From NCBI GenBank assembly GCA_030068145.1, contig JAPJBO010000095.1, positions 248,001 to 312,000 of the forward strand: DNA of 64,000 nucleotides. The letters run 5' to 3'. How positions within the stretch are numbered: position 1 is the stretch's first letter; each line of letters begins with the position of its first letter. Position numbers and translations under genes: made by a program. This DNA comes from Diplonema papillatum. Lineage: Eukaryota; Euglenozoa; Diplonemea; Diplonemida; Diplonemidae. Of the stretch, positions 10,434 to 20,934 are shown piece by piece. The notes below the pieces were generated by a model that was not told where the DNA came from, ran no database searches, and saw only the letters and a program-made list of their open reading frames with translations.

Positions 10434-10859
10434 TTTCTTCTTTCTTCTTGGGCAGGGGACTTTAGCTCTTTGTCTGACCGAGCAAAAAAGCCGGTTTCAG
10501 CCAAAACCCCGGTTTTGGGGCTCCTGCGGGTGTCTGAGTGCCTGGAACCGTCGCCCCGCGCACGCAAACAAGGGGGCGGAGGGGGGTGGTGAGATATAAG
10601 CTAGCGGTGGTGGTGTGCACGTCTATCGAACTACGGAGATGGTAAGTGAAAAGATTGACACACCGTGACGCGCCATGTAACTGCAGTACTGTACAGGGGG
10701 CACTACAGTACAGTACAGGGGGCAACTTGAAACCATAAGGGTAGGCGTTTTTTTTTTTTTTTTGGCCCATGTCCGCGCGCGCGTAAATTTTTGGGAACCC
10801 CCGGAAAAAAAAAACTTTTGCCAAAAAAGTACGTGCGCTCGGCTAAGGCCGGCGCGTGG

Positions 10860-11796
10860 CGAGACTGGAGGCAGCAGTTAAAGTTCGGGGAACGGTAAAG
10901 TTCGGGCGAAGCGAAGTTCGGGCAATGCTGGTGAAGCTAAGTTCGAGTGATGCTTAGTTCGGGCGTTGCTAAGCGCTCAGGCTGCGCTGGTACTAAAAAA
11001 CAGTTCGGGCACGAAGCGAAGTTCGGCCAGGGTGTAAAGTCCGGGTGAAGCCAAGGTCGGTGCTCGTACCCGGGGGGACACCCCCCCCGGACCCCCCCCG
11101 ACCCACCGAGTGCGGGAAAAGTTTGGCGCTGGTACCCGGGTGGGCGCCCCCCCCGCCGCCCCCCGGCGAAGCAAAAGTTCGGGCGGAGCCAAGTTCTGGT
11201 GAAGCTCAGTTCGGACGATAATGAGTTCGAGTGATCCTAAGTTCGGGCGGAGCTAAGTTCTGGTGAAGCAAAGTTCGGGCGCAGCTGAGTTCGGGCGAAG
11301 CAACGCTCGGGCGAAGTTAAGTTCTGGCGAAGCAAAGTTCGGGCGATGCTAAATTCTGGTACGGGCGCAGCTGAGTTCGGACGAAGCAAAGTTCGCACGA
11401 AGCTGAGTTCTGGTGAAGCAAAGTTCGGTTCTCGTAGCAAGTTTGGCCTGTGATGGCAAGCTCGGCCGCCCGACTCCGTTTCCCGGGGTGACCCAAATAC
11501 CGCGAGATACTGAGAAACCCGCCAAAAACGCAATTTTCGGGCACATTTGACCCCGAAACGCAACAAACCTCGAAAACAATCTTCGACCGGAAAAATGTCA
11601 TGGGCGGGGTTCGAACCCGGACTCACCGGCCTGAAGGCCGGCGCCCGGTCACTCTGCCACCCGCATACCTTCTGCGAGGAAAAAAAAAAGCTTGCCCGGC
11701 TCTTTCCAAAAACAATACACTTTTTTCATGAAGAAAAGCCGGGTTGGCTCGAATAGAGGCTATTCACATTGCATGTTCATAGGACCTCCAGTCTCG
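10860..11796 (-). mobile_element. TIR element carrying tRNA-like sequence, copy 1
   Basis: The ends are a perfect 12-bp inverted repeat: 'cgagactggagg' at 10860-10871 and its complement at 11785-11796. Inside are a degenerate 16-bp tandem array with consensus close to 'gttcgggcgaagcaaa' (about 10880-11440), a C-rich segment at 11080-11165, and a minus-strand tRNA-like block at 11596-11673. Outside the left TIR, 'gtgcgctcggctaa' is conserved in all three copies, so the true left border may lie at about 10831. No transposase is visible, so it is non-autonomous. Other copies are at 16081-17035 and 48610-49236. Confidence 0.8.
11596..11673 (-). ncRNA. tRNA-like region with A- and B-box motifs
   Basis: On the minus strand 'TGGCAGAGTGACCGGGC' resembles a pol III A box, and 'GGTTCGAACCC' is a consensus B box with a T-arm. 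The anticodon arm position has a palindromic 'GGCCTTCAGGCC' that does not form a normal 7-base loop. The 5' acceptor strand does not pair with the 3' strand. I infer a tRNA-derived promoter region of a SINE, not a working tRNA. Confidence 0.6.
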
Positions 11797-13090
11797 AAAA
11801 ACTTTTGGGATCTGTGCATTGGAACCGGTCGTGAGAGCGACTGCAGGCGTAGTCACGAGCGTGTCCGGCTCGCGAAAAGTCGAAAACCTGTTCATCACAC
11901 CGATACTTCACGGCGATGCAAATCGCGTAGACTTTGTTTACCTCAGTGTGTATTGACTTTGAAGCTGACTATGCCCGGTGCTGGGTTGGTGCGCTGGGCA
12001 AGCAATATCGTGCTACTTTGACGTTGGTGTCAATCTAAACAGCAAGATTTGCGTAGCTCCTCCTGCTGGACGCAGTCGAAGCACGCGGGATACAAGCACA
12101 GCCTCAGCCTCGAAAGTGTGCGCGGTTTTACCGGCAAGGCATGTCGGGAGGTTTTGCCACTGTGGTGCGATTATCACACAGAACCAGTCCGGGGCAGTGC
12201 ACGCGTCTATGCCTTCCGACGCCTCAAGCAGCTACTAGTATCTGAGACTCGACTGAGGAGGCATGAAAAGGACGCGGGGCAAGCGATGCGTTCACGGTGC
12301 TTGCGACTTAGTGCACTTGACCGGCGGCAATGCCTTGTGCCGCGGTATATTTGCGAAGAAAACGGCACTCGTCGCCTGACAGTCTAGACCGCACATCCCT
12401 GAGCATAACTGCCTTCGTTGCACACGGCGTCTAACCAATTGCCGTGTGCTAGAAGCACCTGCCCTCCGTGCGGATGTCGAGACATCAATGGTCTCTTTCG
12501 ATGTGGGTGAGGTACATCTTGTGAGTCCGGCGCCGTTTGCTACGCATCAGAAGGTGGCCACTGGCTAAAGCTTGCTGACAGGAGGGTCGGCAGAGTACCG
12601 ACAAACTCCGTTTACACCAAGCAGGGCATCTTTGTGTACTCGGGTAATATTGACAAAGCCACTACACCCGAAGTGACGGTGTCGACGTCCGCCTTTGGGG
12701 GTTTCAACAGCAGACCGCCGCAGAAGCCGCGAGAGCAACCATCCTTGCACAAGGTGGAGGAAAGCAGAAGTTGAAGTTCACCATACTATCTGCGGGTAGC
12801 TGGCGCTTATTCTCGCCGATGGAAATGCCACCGACCAGCCGTCAGTAGGCTCTCGCACGGTGGTTCGGTAGGACCGTGACATCGCAATGGGGCATGTCAG
12901 AAGAGAGATAAGAGATTGACGGACACCCGCGCAATCGACAGTCCTCTGGGTCACTGCTTTATTGTTCGCAGCGTACCCAGCGAACCGCGATCTCGAGTTC
13001 AAACCCGAGTGTTTTTTCTCCTGTGGCATCGTCTATCATCTGCAGCCTCCGACTATGGAAGGTTTTGTCGAAACGCACCCCGCGCGGCGT
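11797..13090. other. Stretch without an assignable gene
   Basis: Open frames exist on the plus strand (for example 12049-12387), but they lack the GC3 bias of the confirmed genes and match nothing I recognise. It could hold decayed mobile-element coding sequence. I see no internal repeats here. Confidence 0.4.
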
Positions 13091-13537
13091 TCAGGACTGT
13101 TGAACTCTAGACTGCCACCGCAACCCCTCGGACAATTCAAGTTCATCTTCACACTCACCTTTGAGCTCATCGTCCAGAAATTCTACCAACAACGGGCACA
13201 AAAGTGCCAACAGCGGACTGGCCAGTAGTATAGCCGGCACATATGGTGTGGCATCCAGCAGCAGAAAGTCTTGTGGCAAAAGTTTTTTTTTTCTGAAAAG
13301 TTTTTTTTTTGCGCGCGCGCGCGTAAATTTCTGGGGGCCGACGGACATGGGCCAAAAAAAAAAACCGCCTACCCTAATTTATAAAATTATTTTTATTGGG
13401 AAAAATAAATTCCCTCTGGTGGAAATGGCTTGAGGAGCGTGACGATAATTTCGTTTATTTTTTGACAGGATTCCGTTGTGTTTACACAGGCCGGACAAAT
13501 AAACGAATTTATTTTTTCCGATCTCGGAATTTATTTT

Positions 13538-13636
13538 GCGCCGCCAGCTATTTTCAGTCGAAACAAATAAATGAAATTTATTGTCCCTAGGGAAATAAAT
13601 TCGTTTATTTTTCCGACTGAAAATAGCTGGCGGCGC
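13538..13636. repeat. 23-bp perfect inverted repeat in an AT-rich foldback
   Basis: Arms 13538-13560 and 13614-13636 are exact complements (core 'ccgccagctattttcagtcg'). The spacer holds further nested 'aaataaatgaaatttatt' palindromes. A neighbouring 'gggaaaaataaattccctct' at about 13398 recurs at 22548. Confidence 0.85.
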
Positions 13637-13979
13637 AGAATAAGGTCGTAGGCAGAAATCTGTAGGGGAGACCCCTCGCAAATTTTTTTTTCTCCCTGTG
13701 GTGAGTGAAATCGCGTGTTTTGAGCTCGGTTTGAGTCTAATTCATCCTTTCTGATCCATATCAAGACCTCGCAGAAAGAAAACCGCAGCACTTGTCCGCA
13801 GCGCTCATCCAACAGTCCTACCCAGCACGACAGCACCTGTGCAGTCCTTCATGCAAGCGCCCATGCAAGCAGCATCGTATGTTGTGAACTACAACGTCAA
13901 CCTGCCGGGACTCCCCCAGTTGCAGCAGAACAACCAGGCACATTGATCTGTGACCCGTCACTTACAACAACTCCACTCC

Positions 13980-14150
13980 TACACAACGTTCTGCTACGCA
14001 ATGTCTCAGACACACAACGTTCTGCTACGCAACGTTCTGCTAAACACCAACGTAACTGCAAAGCAATATGCTCAACGTCTTACACAACGTTCTGCCGTGC
14101 ACATTTGCTACGCAACGTTCTGCTAGACACCAACATAACTGCAAAGCAGT
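13980..14150. repeat. 'acaacgttctgctacgcaa' degenerate minisatellite
   Basis: About six irregular copies of 'caacgttctgctacgcaa' lie here. A longer unit containing 'acaccaacgtaactgcaaag' is repeated twice. Confidence 0.75.
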
Positions 14151-14195
14151 GTGGTTTTCTTTCCATCCTCGGGAATTTAGTTTTCCCAATAAAAT

Positions 14196-14392
14196 CATTT
14201 ATTCGGCAATAATTTCCGCCAATTTTGCCTCGGTGTCGGTTTTAGTCCCTCGGGAGGCCCTCGGGGGGGTTTGCAACCCCTCGCCACTCGCTCCGCTCGT
14301 GGCTCGGGGTTGCAAACCCCCCCTCGGGCCTCCCTCGGGACTAAAACCGACACCTCGGCAAAATAAACGGAAATTATCTTGCCGAATAAATG
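14196..14392. repeat. 197-bp near-perfect foldback palindrome
   Basis: The left arm begins 'catttattcggcaa' and runs through 'cctcggtgtcggttttagtc' into 'ggtttgcaacccc'. The right arm is its complement, ending 'gccgaataaatg'. Each arm is about 95 bp, with a short centre near 14295. A shorter GC-rich palindrome ('accccggtttctgaaaccgg') follows at 14425-14460. It resembles a foldback MITE, without coding capacity. Confidence 0.85.
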
Positions 14393-14599
14393 CATATTAT
14401 TTTTTTGAAAACCCGAAACCGGAAAACCCCGGTTTCTGAAACCGGGAAACCGGGTTTCCAAAGTCCCCTGTTCTTGGGCGCCCCCGCACACATCCTAGGC
14501 ACCAGAGGGAAAACCCCCCCCGAATAACCCGAACCTATATGCCCGCTCGTCGGAATAGGGTTAGGCTTATTTAACAACGACACAAACGTGTGTGTCGTG

Positions 14600-14910
14600 T
14601 GTTTTGTTGAACGCTTACGCCGGCCACTAAACCCAGATTTACTTGTGCTTCGTGTGGGCTACAGCACATTTACCTCCTTCGAGATTTGGAATATTGTTGC
14701 GATAGTGGGGAGTCATCGGCATGCCGATGAGTGCCACACTATGCCTGCCTTTCGCTACGTGACACCGGATGGGTCACTCTTGGCGCGCTTCCGTCGTGGT
14801 GCAACCCGCGACGGCTGCAACTGCTGGTAGCTCGTGACAAAAATCGTTCTCTCCTGCAAGATTTCGCAACTGGCAGTCTCCTCAAGATAATTCCTACAAA
14901 GCAGGTGCTT
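14600..14910 (+). repeat. SINE-like family S2, long copy with internal insertion
   Basis: It shares 'gttgaacgcttacg', 'ccactaaacccag', 'ggcagtctcctcaag' and 'cctacaaagcaggtgctt' with the S2 copy at 14975. An extra about 170 bp ('agtcatcggcatgccgatga' and following) is also present in the inverted copy at about 55985-56250. Confidence 0.6.
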
Positions 14911-14974
14911 CGTTTGTGCGTACGTGTGAAACCCCTGTTGTAAGTGGTTATCGACAAGCAAGTATATACCATAA

Positions 14975-15177
14975 GAAATACTCGAGGGACTGCCTTGTGC
15001 TCATTTCGAAGGAGGCTAGAGGGGGAGAAAACAATACAACTACAAAGTGGGTCTTTTTTGTTGAACGCTTACGCCCGCCACTAAACCCAGGGTTACCTGT
15101 GTTTCGTTACCTCCTTTGATCTATCGCAACTGGCAGTCTCCTCAAGCATTTCCTACAAAGCAGGTGCTTATACAAAA
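14975..15177 (+). repeat. SINE-like family S2
   Basis: It runs from 'aaatactcgaggg' to 'aggtgcttatacaaaa'. It is nearly the same as 25989-26207. The end lies inside the 3' end of the ORF at 15168, supplying its last codons and stop. Confidence 0.7.
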
Positions 15178-15747
15178 ATAGAACACGGGGAGCTGTACCT
15201 GCTGTCGCTGCTGCTCGAGCTTTTGTCCTTGACTGCGACGGCGCGGTCGGGCTTCGCCGCTCGCTTCTCCGCCTTGTCGGCCAGGCGGTAGGCCGCCTTG
15301 AGCTGGCTGATTTCCGCTTCGCTCTTGATGAACGCGTTGATCCCGAGGAACTCTTCTTCGGTGATCGCCTTCACCTCGACCGCGCGGGAGAAAACGTCCG
15401 CGATGTACTGCGCAGCCTGCGTCGGCTGCATCCAGCAGAATATCTGGCACAGCCGGCCGGTGAACCCACCCTTCGTGATCAGCCGGAACACGTCCTCGTA
15501 CTCCTTGTCCTCGTGGCATGCTATCAGCAGCATGAAGTAGAAGTAGCACGCCTGCAACCGCTTGCCCACGTCTTGCAAGTAGTAGTCCATCAGCCGCAGC
15601 TCGAACACGCGGAGGGTGTCCTTGATCAAGTGGTCCCTCTCGAGGACCCAGTGGACCGCTGCCTTCATCTTCTGCACGTCGTAAGTCTTCAGGGCGCGCA
15701 TGTGGTCGAGCAGCTCTTCCACCTCCTCTTCTGACAACGCGTCAGGC
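15168..15747 (-). CDS. Exon of a helical protein of unknown function
   Basis: A GC3-rich open frame of about 190 codons begins after a clear 3' splice site (pyrimidine run then CACAG, exon from 15747, phase 2). There is no upstream ATG in frame, so the 5' exon(s) lie at higher coordinates and were not identified. The protein is mostly alpha-helical by eye, contains 'HWVLERDHLIKDTLRVFELR' and 'FRLITKGGFTGRLCQIFCWM', and ends in a basic, Ser-rich tail. I do not recognise the family. The stop falls in the S2 repeat, giving a tail 'CSIFV'. Alternatively a good donor 'GCAG/GTACAG' at 15199/15198 ends the exon earlier and puts S2 in an intron. Upstream, at 15780-15850, lies the same module that precedes both RRM-gene acceptors. 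Confidence 0.7.
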
Positions 15748-15777
15748 CTGTGGGGGGTGGTCGTTATTGGTGCTGGT

Positions 15778-15860
15778 TTTAGAGTTAAAGTTCGCTGGAG
15801 ATTCCGGGGGTTTTAGGGTCTCCGTGTGACTGGTGTGAAATGGGGTTTCTTAGAGCAAGA
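15778..15860 (-). repeat. Intron 3' module upstream of the 15747 acceptor
   Basis: 'ttttagagttaaagttcgct', 'ttttagggtctccgtgtgac' and 'cttagagcaagaaacggcta' match RRM intron 1 at 22052-22135. On the minus strand the module ends about 30 bp before the splice acceptor. It contains 'ctttaactctaaaa', which could hold the branch point. Confidence 0.7.
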
Positions 15861-16080
15861 AACGGCTACATAGTTGGTTTTGAGAGATAAGGAAAGCCTT
15901 TCCGAAAGGTAAGAAAATCTTTTGGCGGTGGTCTCCAGCTGGTCCGGTATTTTTGCTCCTCCGTTCGTTTACACTCGGTACTCTCGTACGAACAACACAG
16001 GTAGTGGGTTGCTTCTCCTAGCTATCCGTTGGAAAATTGAAAATTTAAATTAAGTGCGCTCGGCTAAGGCCGGCGCGTGG

Positions 16081-17035
16081 CGAGACTGGAGGCAGCAGTT
16101 AAAGTTCGGGGAACAGTAAAGTTCGGGCGAAGCTAAGTTCGGGCAATGCTGGTGAAGCTAAGTTCGAGTGATGCTAAGTTCGGGCGTTGCTAAGCGCTCA
16201 GGCTGCGCTGGTACTAAAAAACAGTTCGGGCACGAAGCGAAGTTCGGCCAGGGTGGTAAAGTCCGGGTGAAGCCAAGGTCGGTGCTCGTGCCCGGGGGGG
16301 GACACCCCCCCCGGACCCCCCCCGACCCACCGAGTGCGGGAAAAGTTTGGCGCTGGTACCCGGGTGGGCGCCCCCCCCGCCGCCCCCCGGCGAAGCAAAA
16401 GTTCGGGCGCAGCTAAGTTCTGGTGAAGCTCAGTTCAGACGATAATAAGTTCGAGTGATGCTAAGTTCGGGCGGAGCTAAGTTCTGGTGAAGCAAAGTTC
16501 GGGCGCAGCTGAGTTCGGGCGAAGCAACGCTCGGGCGAAGCAACGCTCGGGCGAAGCTAAGTTCTGGCGAAGCAAAGTTCGGGCGCTGCAAAGTTCGGGC
16601 GATGCTAAATTCTGGTACGGGGGCAGCTGAGTTCGGACGAAGCAAAAATCGCGCGAAGCTGAGTTCTGGTGAAGCAAAGTTCGGTTCTCGTAGCAAGTTT
16701 GGCCTGTGATGGCAAGCTCAAATACCGCGAGATACTGAGAAACTCCGGCAAAAACGCAATTTTCGGGCACATTTGACCCCGAAACGCAACAAACCTCGAA
16801 AACAATCTTCGACCGGAAAAATGTCAAGGGCGGGATTCGAACCCAGGCCTACTGGCCTGAAGGCCGTCACCCGCTCACTCTGCCACGCCCCTGCCTACTG
16901 GCAGGCGGGAGAAAAGTTATATCCGCGATATTATCCAGTCCAAAAACAATACGGTTTCATAATTGTTGCAAGAAAAGCCGGGTTGGCTCGAATAGAGGCT
17001 ATTCACATTGCATGTTCATAGGACCTCCAGTCTCG
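16081..17035 (-). mobile_element. TIR element carrying tRNA-like sequence, copy 2
   Basis: The 12-bp TIRs are 16081-16092 and 17024-17035. The internal order matches copy 1: 16-bp tandem array, C-rich block at 16300-16390, and tRNA-like block at 16822-16890. It differs by a loss of about 30 bp after 'ggcaagctc' and small indels in the array. It ends 10 bp before the ATG of a short reading frame at 17046. Confidence 0.8.
16822..16890 (-). ncRNA. tRNA-like region, copy 2
   Basis: The minus strand has 'TGGCAGAGTGAGCGGG' (A box-like) and 'GGTTCGAATCCCGCCCTTGA' (B box and 3' acceptor-like). The 3' end is reminiscent of eukaryotic tRNA-Leu, but the matching 5' acceptor strand is missing. Confidence 0.55.
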
Positions 17036-17164
17036 AAAAATTACAATGTCGTCTCCTTCGCCTGACCAGGAGAAACATGAGGAGCGATTTCCTGCAGCTT
17101 TGCGGGATGCGTGGCTTCAGGTAGTTGGCAAAGAAGCTGGCACGAAGTTGAGTGGACCGACGAG

Positions 17165-18145
17165 ATGACAAGATGGTGCACGCAAAATTTTGGTGCATGT
17201 CATGAAGGGACCGTCGAAGGTGAGCGCCGTGTCGCCGTGGAAACTCTGAAGGTTTCATTTCCGGCATTGGCTTCCGTAGACATGGGTAAGATGTTTTTGT
17301 TGTTAACTAACGGGGAGAAGGAGAAGCCTGATCTCTTACAGGAGGCGATGCTGAAACACGGCTTCACGAACTATGTTCGGCCGCCGGTTCCGGTTCACCC
17401 CCCGTCCATTTCACATCCAGTGCCGCCTGTTGATGTCCCGTCTTCCTCATTGTCCGCCCACGACTCGGTGCCGGCTGACTCCCAGTGGCGAAGTCTGATT
17501 GAGCAACAGCAACAGCAATTACAGCTGCAGCAGCAGATGGTTCTGCTGCTTCAAAAGCTCCAGACGGATGTTCAGGGTCTCAAAGGCTCGAAAGCGAGTG
17601 GTGGAGCCCCGGTTTCAGGCGAGCAACCGGATGTCGTGACTCCACGGGTTTTTCCTTTCAACCAACCACACCCTGAATGCTGTGTGAAGGAGGCTGTGTC
17701 TCTTATCGCTACAGATTCTTTGCGTTCTAACCCAAAACTCTTTTCGCCATTGGTGCATCAAGATGACGACACGACGCTCAGTCCAAAACCTTACCCATTG
17801 CCTGAATGTGGGACCGCTGTGACAACGAGACCACAAAGAGCAGCCAAGCTGGTGTTGACGCCTGCAGCCCATAGGCATTCGTTGCGTTGTAGTCGACACC
17901 TGCTCGTACCCCTGCGAAGTTTGTGCGCCTCTTCTCAAGGTCCCCTAGTCGCCAGCCGTGAATCACCTTTCTCAGGGTGTGCCCTCGCTCCCCCTTGCTT
18001 CCGTCGCACCAGCCTCAGCACATTCCCTGCATCATCCTCGGCGTCGTCGAAATCTTCCGTCCCCGGTGTGATCAATCCAAGTTTTGCCGGGTTCTCGCTG
18101 GGTTCTGTGAAATGTACGAGTCACACCACAGATGATAAATACTAA
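17165..18145 (+). CDS. Gln-rich coiled-coil ORF, unknown function
   Basis: The first ATG in the long frame is at 17165 (326 codons). The N-terminal part contains 'NGEKEKPDLLQEAMLKHGF', then a Pro/Ser-rich linker ('VPVHPPSISHPVPPVDVP'), then a Gln-rich heptad-like segment ('SLIEQQQQQLQLQQQMVLLL'). This could be the N-terminal part of a retroelement gag-like or other coiled-coil protein; I do not recognise it. Another frame opens at ATG 17046 (MSSPSPDQEKHEERF...) and stops at about 17169, so a frameshift may have split one gene. From about 17683 the ORF runs into a dispersed repeat (the 27.2-28-kb family), so the C-terminal half may not be genuine. It is on the opposite strand to the other genes. 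A scrambled copy lies at 7562-7830. Confidence 0.45.
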   Translation: MTRWCTQNFGACHEGTVEGERRVAVETLKVSFPALASVDMGKMFLLLTNGEKEKPDLLQEAMLKHGFTNYVRPPVPVHPPSISHPVPPVDVPSSSLSAHDSVPADSQWRSLIEQQQQQLQLQQQMVLLLQKLQTDVQGLKGSKASGGAPVSGEQPDVVTPRVFPFNQPHPECCVKEAVSLIATDSLRSNPKLFSPLVHQDDDTTLSPKPYPLPECGTAVTTRPQRAAKLVLTPAAHRHSLRCSRHLLVPLRSLCASSQGPLVASRESPFSGCALAPPCFRRTSLSTFPASSSASSKSSVPGVINPSFAGFSLGSVKCTSHTTDDKY

Positions 18146-18284
18146 AACCCAAACCCCCTAGTGCTTTCTGAAGACGCGTGGAACTGGCAGCCGGGCAAAA
18201 TACTTGTCGGCGAGACAGGACACATGCCCCGTCGATTGCGGTAGCGGGGACAATCTCTGTCGCGGGAGCAGAAAGTCAGCCGAA

Positions 18285-19690
18285 AATGAACAAGAGATAA
18301 GGGTTTGTCGTCAAAACAGAGCTCAGGCAACTGATTAAAATTATTTGATCATCACGTGGCTTCCCACTGAGGCGGAAGAAGAAGCAGAGAGACGAGCCGC
18401 GCAGTACGTCACGCAGTCACGCAGTCACGCAGTCACGCAGTACCGTCTCTCCTTGAGCCGCTCACTACGATGTGCCCTTCAAAATGTGTCCCCCATCCCA
18501 CCGAAGACGACCATCTCACGCCCAGGGCTGAAGAACGGAAAGGGTTTTCGTCAAGGCGCACGGCTCGGGCAACTGATTAAATTTATTGGATCATCACGTC
18601 GCTTTGTCCATAGACCGGGCCTGGAGAAGTGGAACAGAGACGAGGAGGGATGCAGGGACCATCACTCCACCACGAGCCAGGTTTCATTTTCCCACAAGTG
18701 TCTCAGGGTGTCTTGGGAGACACCGCCCGCTGAGGACAGGTGTTTGCACCAGCCCCGGGCTTGAGAAACCTGACGATCAGCAAGTTATGAACAAGAGATA
18801 AAGGATTTTCGTCACGGCACACGACTCGGGCAACTGATTAAATTTACTTGATCATCACGTAGCTTGCTCAGACCGAAGACTAAAGAAGTAACGGCGGCGA
18901 GTAAGAGTGCACACTTCTCTCCAGAAGTTTCCCCCCCCCCCCCCTACGAACCATGCTTGGTCCGCTGATTTCTCACAAAATGTGTTTTAGGACAACTTTC
19001 CACCGAAGTCGTTTGGCTGACCGTACGCCCACAGGCTTGAAGAACCCAGAATCATCAGCAGGTAATGAACAAGAGATAAAGGGTTTTCGTCAAGGCACAC
19101 GGCTCGGGCAACTGATTAAATTTATTCGATCATCACGTAGCTTGTCGAGATCGGGGCCAAAGAAGTAGAAGCAGGGACGAGTGGACCATCTCCGGGCAGC
19201 TTCCGGTCACCTCACTAAGAACCATGCTTGGTTCGTTGCGCCTAAATATTAGGATGCCTTAGGAGACACCGCCAACAACGTTTGCATCAGGGGCTTGAAG
19301 CCGGAGACTATGTGTGGGTCAGCAAGTAATGAACAAGAGATAAAGGGTTTTCGTCAAGGCACACGACTCGGGCGACTGATTAAATTTATTGGATCATCAC
19401 GTAGCTTGTCCAGACTGGGTCTGAAGAAGTGGAACATCAGGGTGCAGAGGATCGTCTCTCCGAGAAGTTTACGGTCACCCCAACGAACAAAGCTTTTGTT
19501 GCCTCTCAAAGGGGACAGTGTGTCACAAGACGCTGGCTTGGCCACCTAGCAGCCAGGGGCTTGAGAGTTGACATTGTCGGTCAGCAGGTAATGAACAAGA
19601 GATAAAAGGGTTTCGTCAAGGCACACGGCTCGGGCAACTGATTAAATTTATTTGATCATCACGTCGATTGTCCAGACCGGGTCTGAAGCA
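18285..19690 (+). repeat. Satellite array, unit about 250-280 bp, six copies
   Basis: The conserved block 'aacaagagataaagggtttt' plus 'caactgattaaatttatt' plus 'gatcatcacgtagcttg' recurs at about 18287, 18535, 18788, 19068, 19329 and 19591. Between the blocks sequences diverge, including a 'gcagggaccatcactcc' stretch. A short 10-bp repeat of 'cgcagtcacg' is at 18410-18440, and a run of 14 or more C lies at about 18931. Confidence 0.85.
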
Positions 19691-19799
19691 GGTACATGCG
19701 CGAGGCGGTCACTTCGACAAGGTGGCAGCTACTGGACGACGACACTCAGAGGACAACGTATAGAATAGAAGAGCAGCCAGATGATAGCACTCGGACCCA

Positions 19800-20235
19800 C
19801 AAGTAGAGGACGCAGTGGATTGCAAGATCAAAATGCAGCCTGGCGACAACACCCAAAGCCCACCCCTGTTTGAAAGTGTGGACAAGGAGACTACAGCCAC
19901 CACTCAGACCCAAACTCCCACTGTCAGAAGACGGATCCAATGGACGAAGTGGACTGCAAGATCAAAATGCAGCCTGGCGACAACACCCAAAGCCCACCCC
20001 TGGTTGAAAGTGTGGCCAAGGAGACGACAGCCTGACCACTCAGACCCAAACTCCCACTGTCAGAAGACGGATTCAATGGACGAAGTGGACTGCAAGATAA
20101 AATGCAGCCTGGCGACAACACCCAAAGCCCACCCCTGTTTGAAAAAGTGGACAAGGAGACTACAGCCTGACCACTCAGACCCAAACTCCCACTTTCAGAA
20201 GACGGATCCAATGGGGACGAAATCGGATACAGCCA
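19800..20235 (+). repeat. 135-bp tandem repeat, about three copies
   Basis: 'acccaaagcc' recurs at 19851, 19985 and 20120 with flanking 'gaagtggactgcaagat' and 'agacccaaactccc'. ORFs of 130-150 codons on both strands arise from the repeat and are not genes. Confidence 0.85.
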
Positions 20236-20717
20236 GGCGACAACGCCACCTTCCCGCCAACTGAAAGCGGAAACTGAAAGCGCAACTGCGTTGAGGAGAG
20301 AGCAAGAGCAGCCAGATGGCAAAATTCAGACCCAACCTCTGAAAGAAAAGATTCCCAAAAATTCTGAGAACCGGCAGATTGTATCACCTCGACCCGCGAT
20401 TTGAAGGCAGCGTATAGATAGTTGGTGTAGAATAATTCGGACGATGTACAGACAAAAAAAGCACGCGTCTTATGATAGCCGTGTCGCAAACACATTGTAC
20501 GAAGCAACCGGAAAAGGTTGCAGAGCAGTGAGAAAGAATTCAGAAAATGCCATACTGGTCGACTCCTCCGTAGTAATCGACCGGCTGAGGTATCGATGGG
20601 AGCGGGTACTGTGCTGGGCTGTCTGGGTAGCCAATTAAGCGGTTCTGCGTTGTTAATTGTGTTCGTGCTTCCCCTTTTGGCATATCATGAAGAAAGAGAG
20701 GAGAGGGTTGGTTTGGA

Positions 20718-20800
20718 TGAGGATGCAAAGCTGTGGCGATAATCTGCATCGCCGGCGTCGCGGTTATCTCTTCTTCGCACGTGATGTGGCATGATTTCGC
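20718..20800 (+). repeat. Partial copy of the 27.2-kb repeat family
   Basis: 'gatgcaaagctgtggcgata' plus 'atctgcatcgccggcgtcgc' and 'gcacgtgatgtggcatg' closely match 27890-27960. Confidence 0.65.
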
Positions 20801-20934
20801 CTTTTCAGCTCGTCTTGATCGTCGCGTTCAGGCGCGCGTTTGATGCTTCGCTTCTACTTCGACTGCTCGTCCAGGTTCATCGGTTGCGCGTCGACAGTTG
20901 CTTCCTTACGGCGCTTGAACGATGGCCGTGTTGT

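Noticed and set aside
11237-11626. ORFs with repeated 'ASPELSFART' in the TIR elements
   Set aside because: They are produced by the 16-bp tandem array. Frames are not conserved between copies and stops differ.
11596-11673. Functional tRNA gene
   Set aside because: The B box is good, but the anticodon loop is a 4- to 6-base palindrome loop and the acceptor strands do not pair in any of the three copies.
19815-20322. 130-150-codon ORFs over the 135-bp repeat
   Set aside because: They are open on both strands only because 135 is a multiple of three and the unit lacks stops in those frames. No domain or codon bias supports them.
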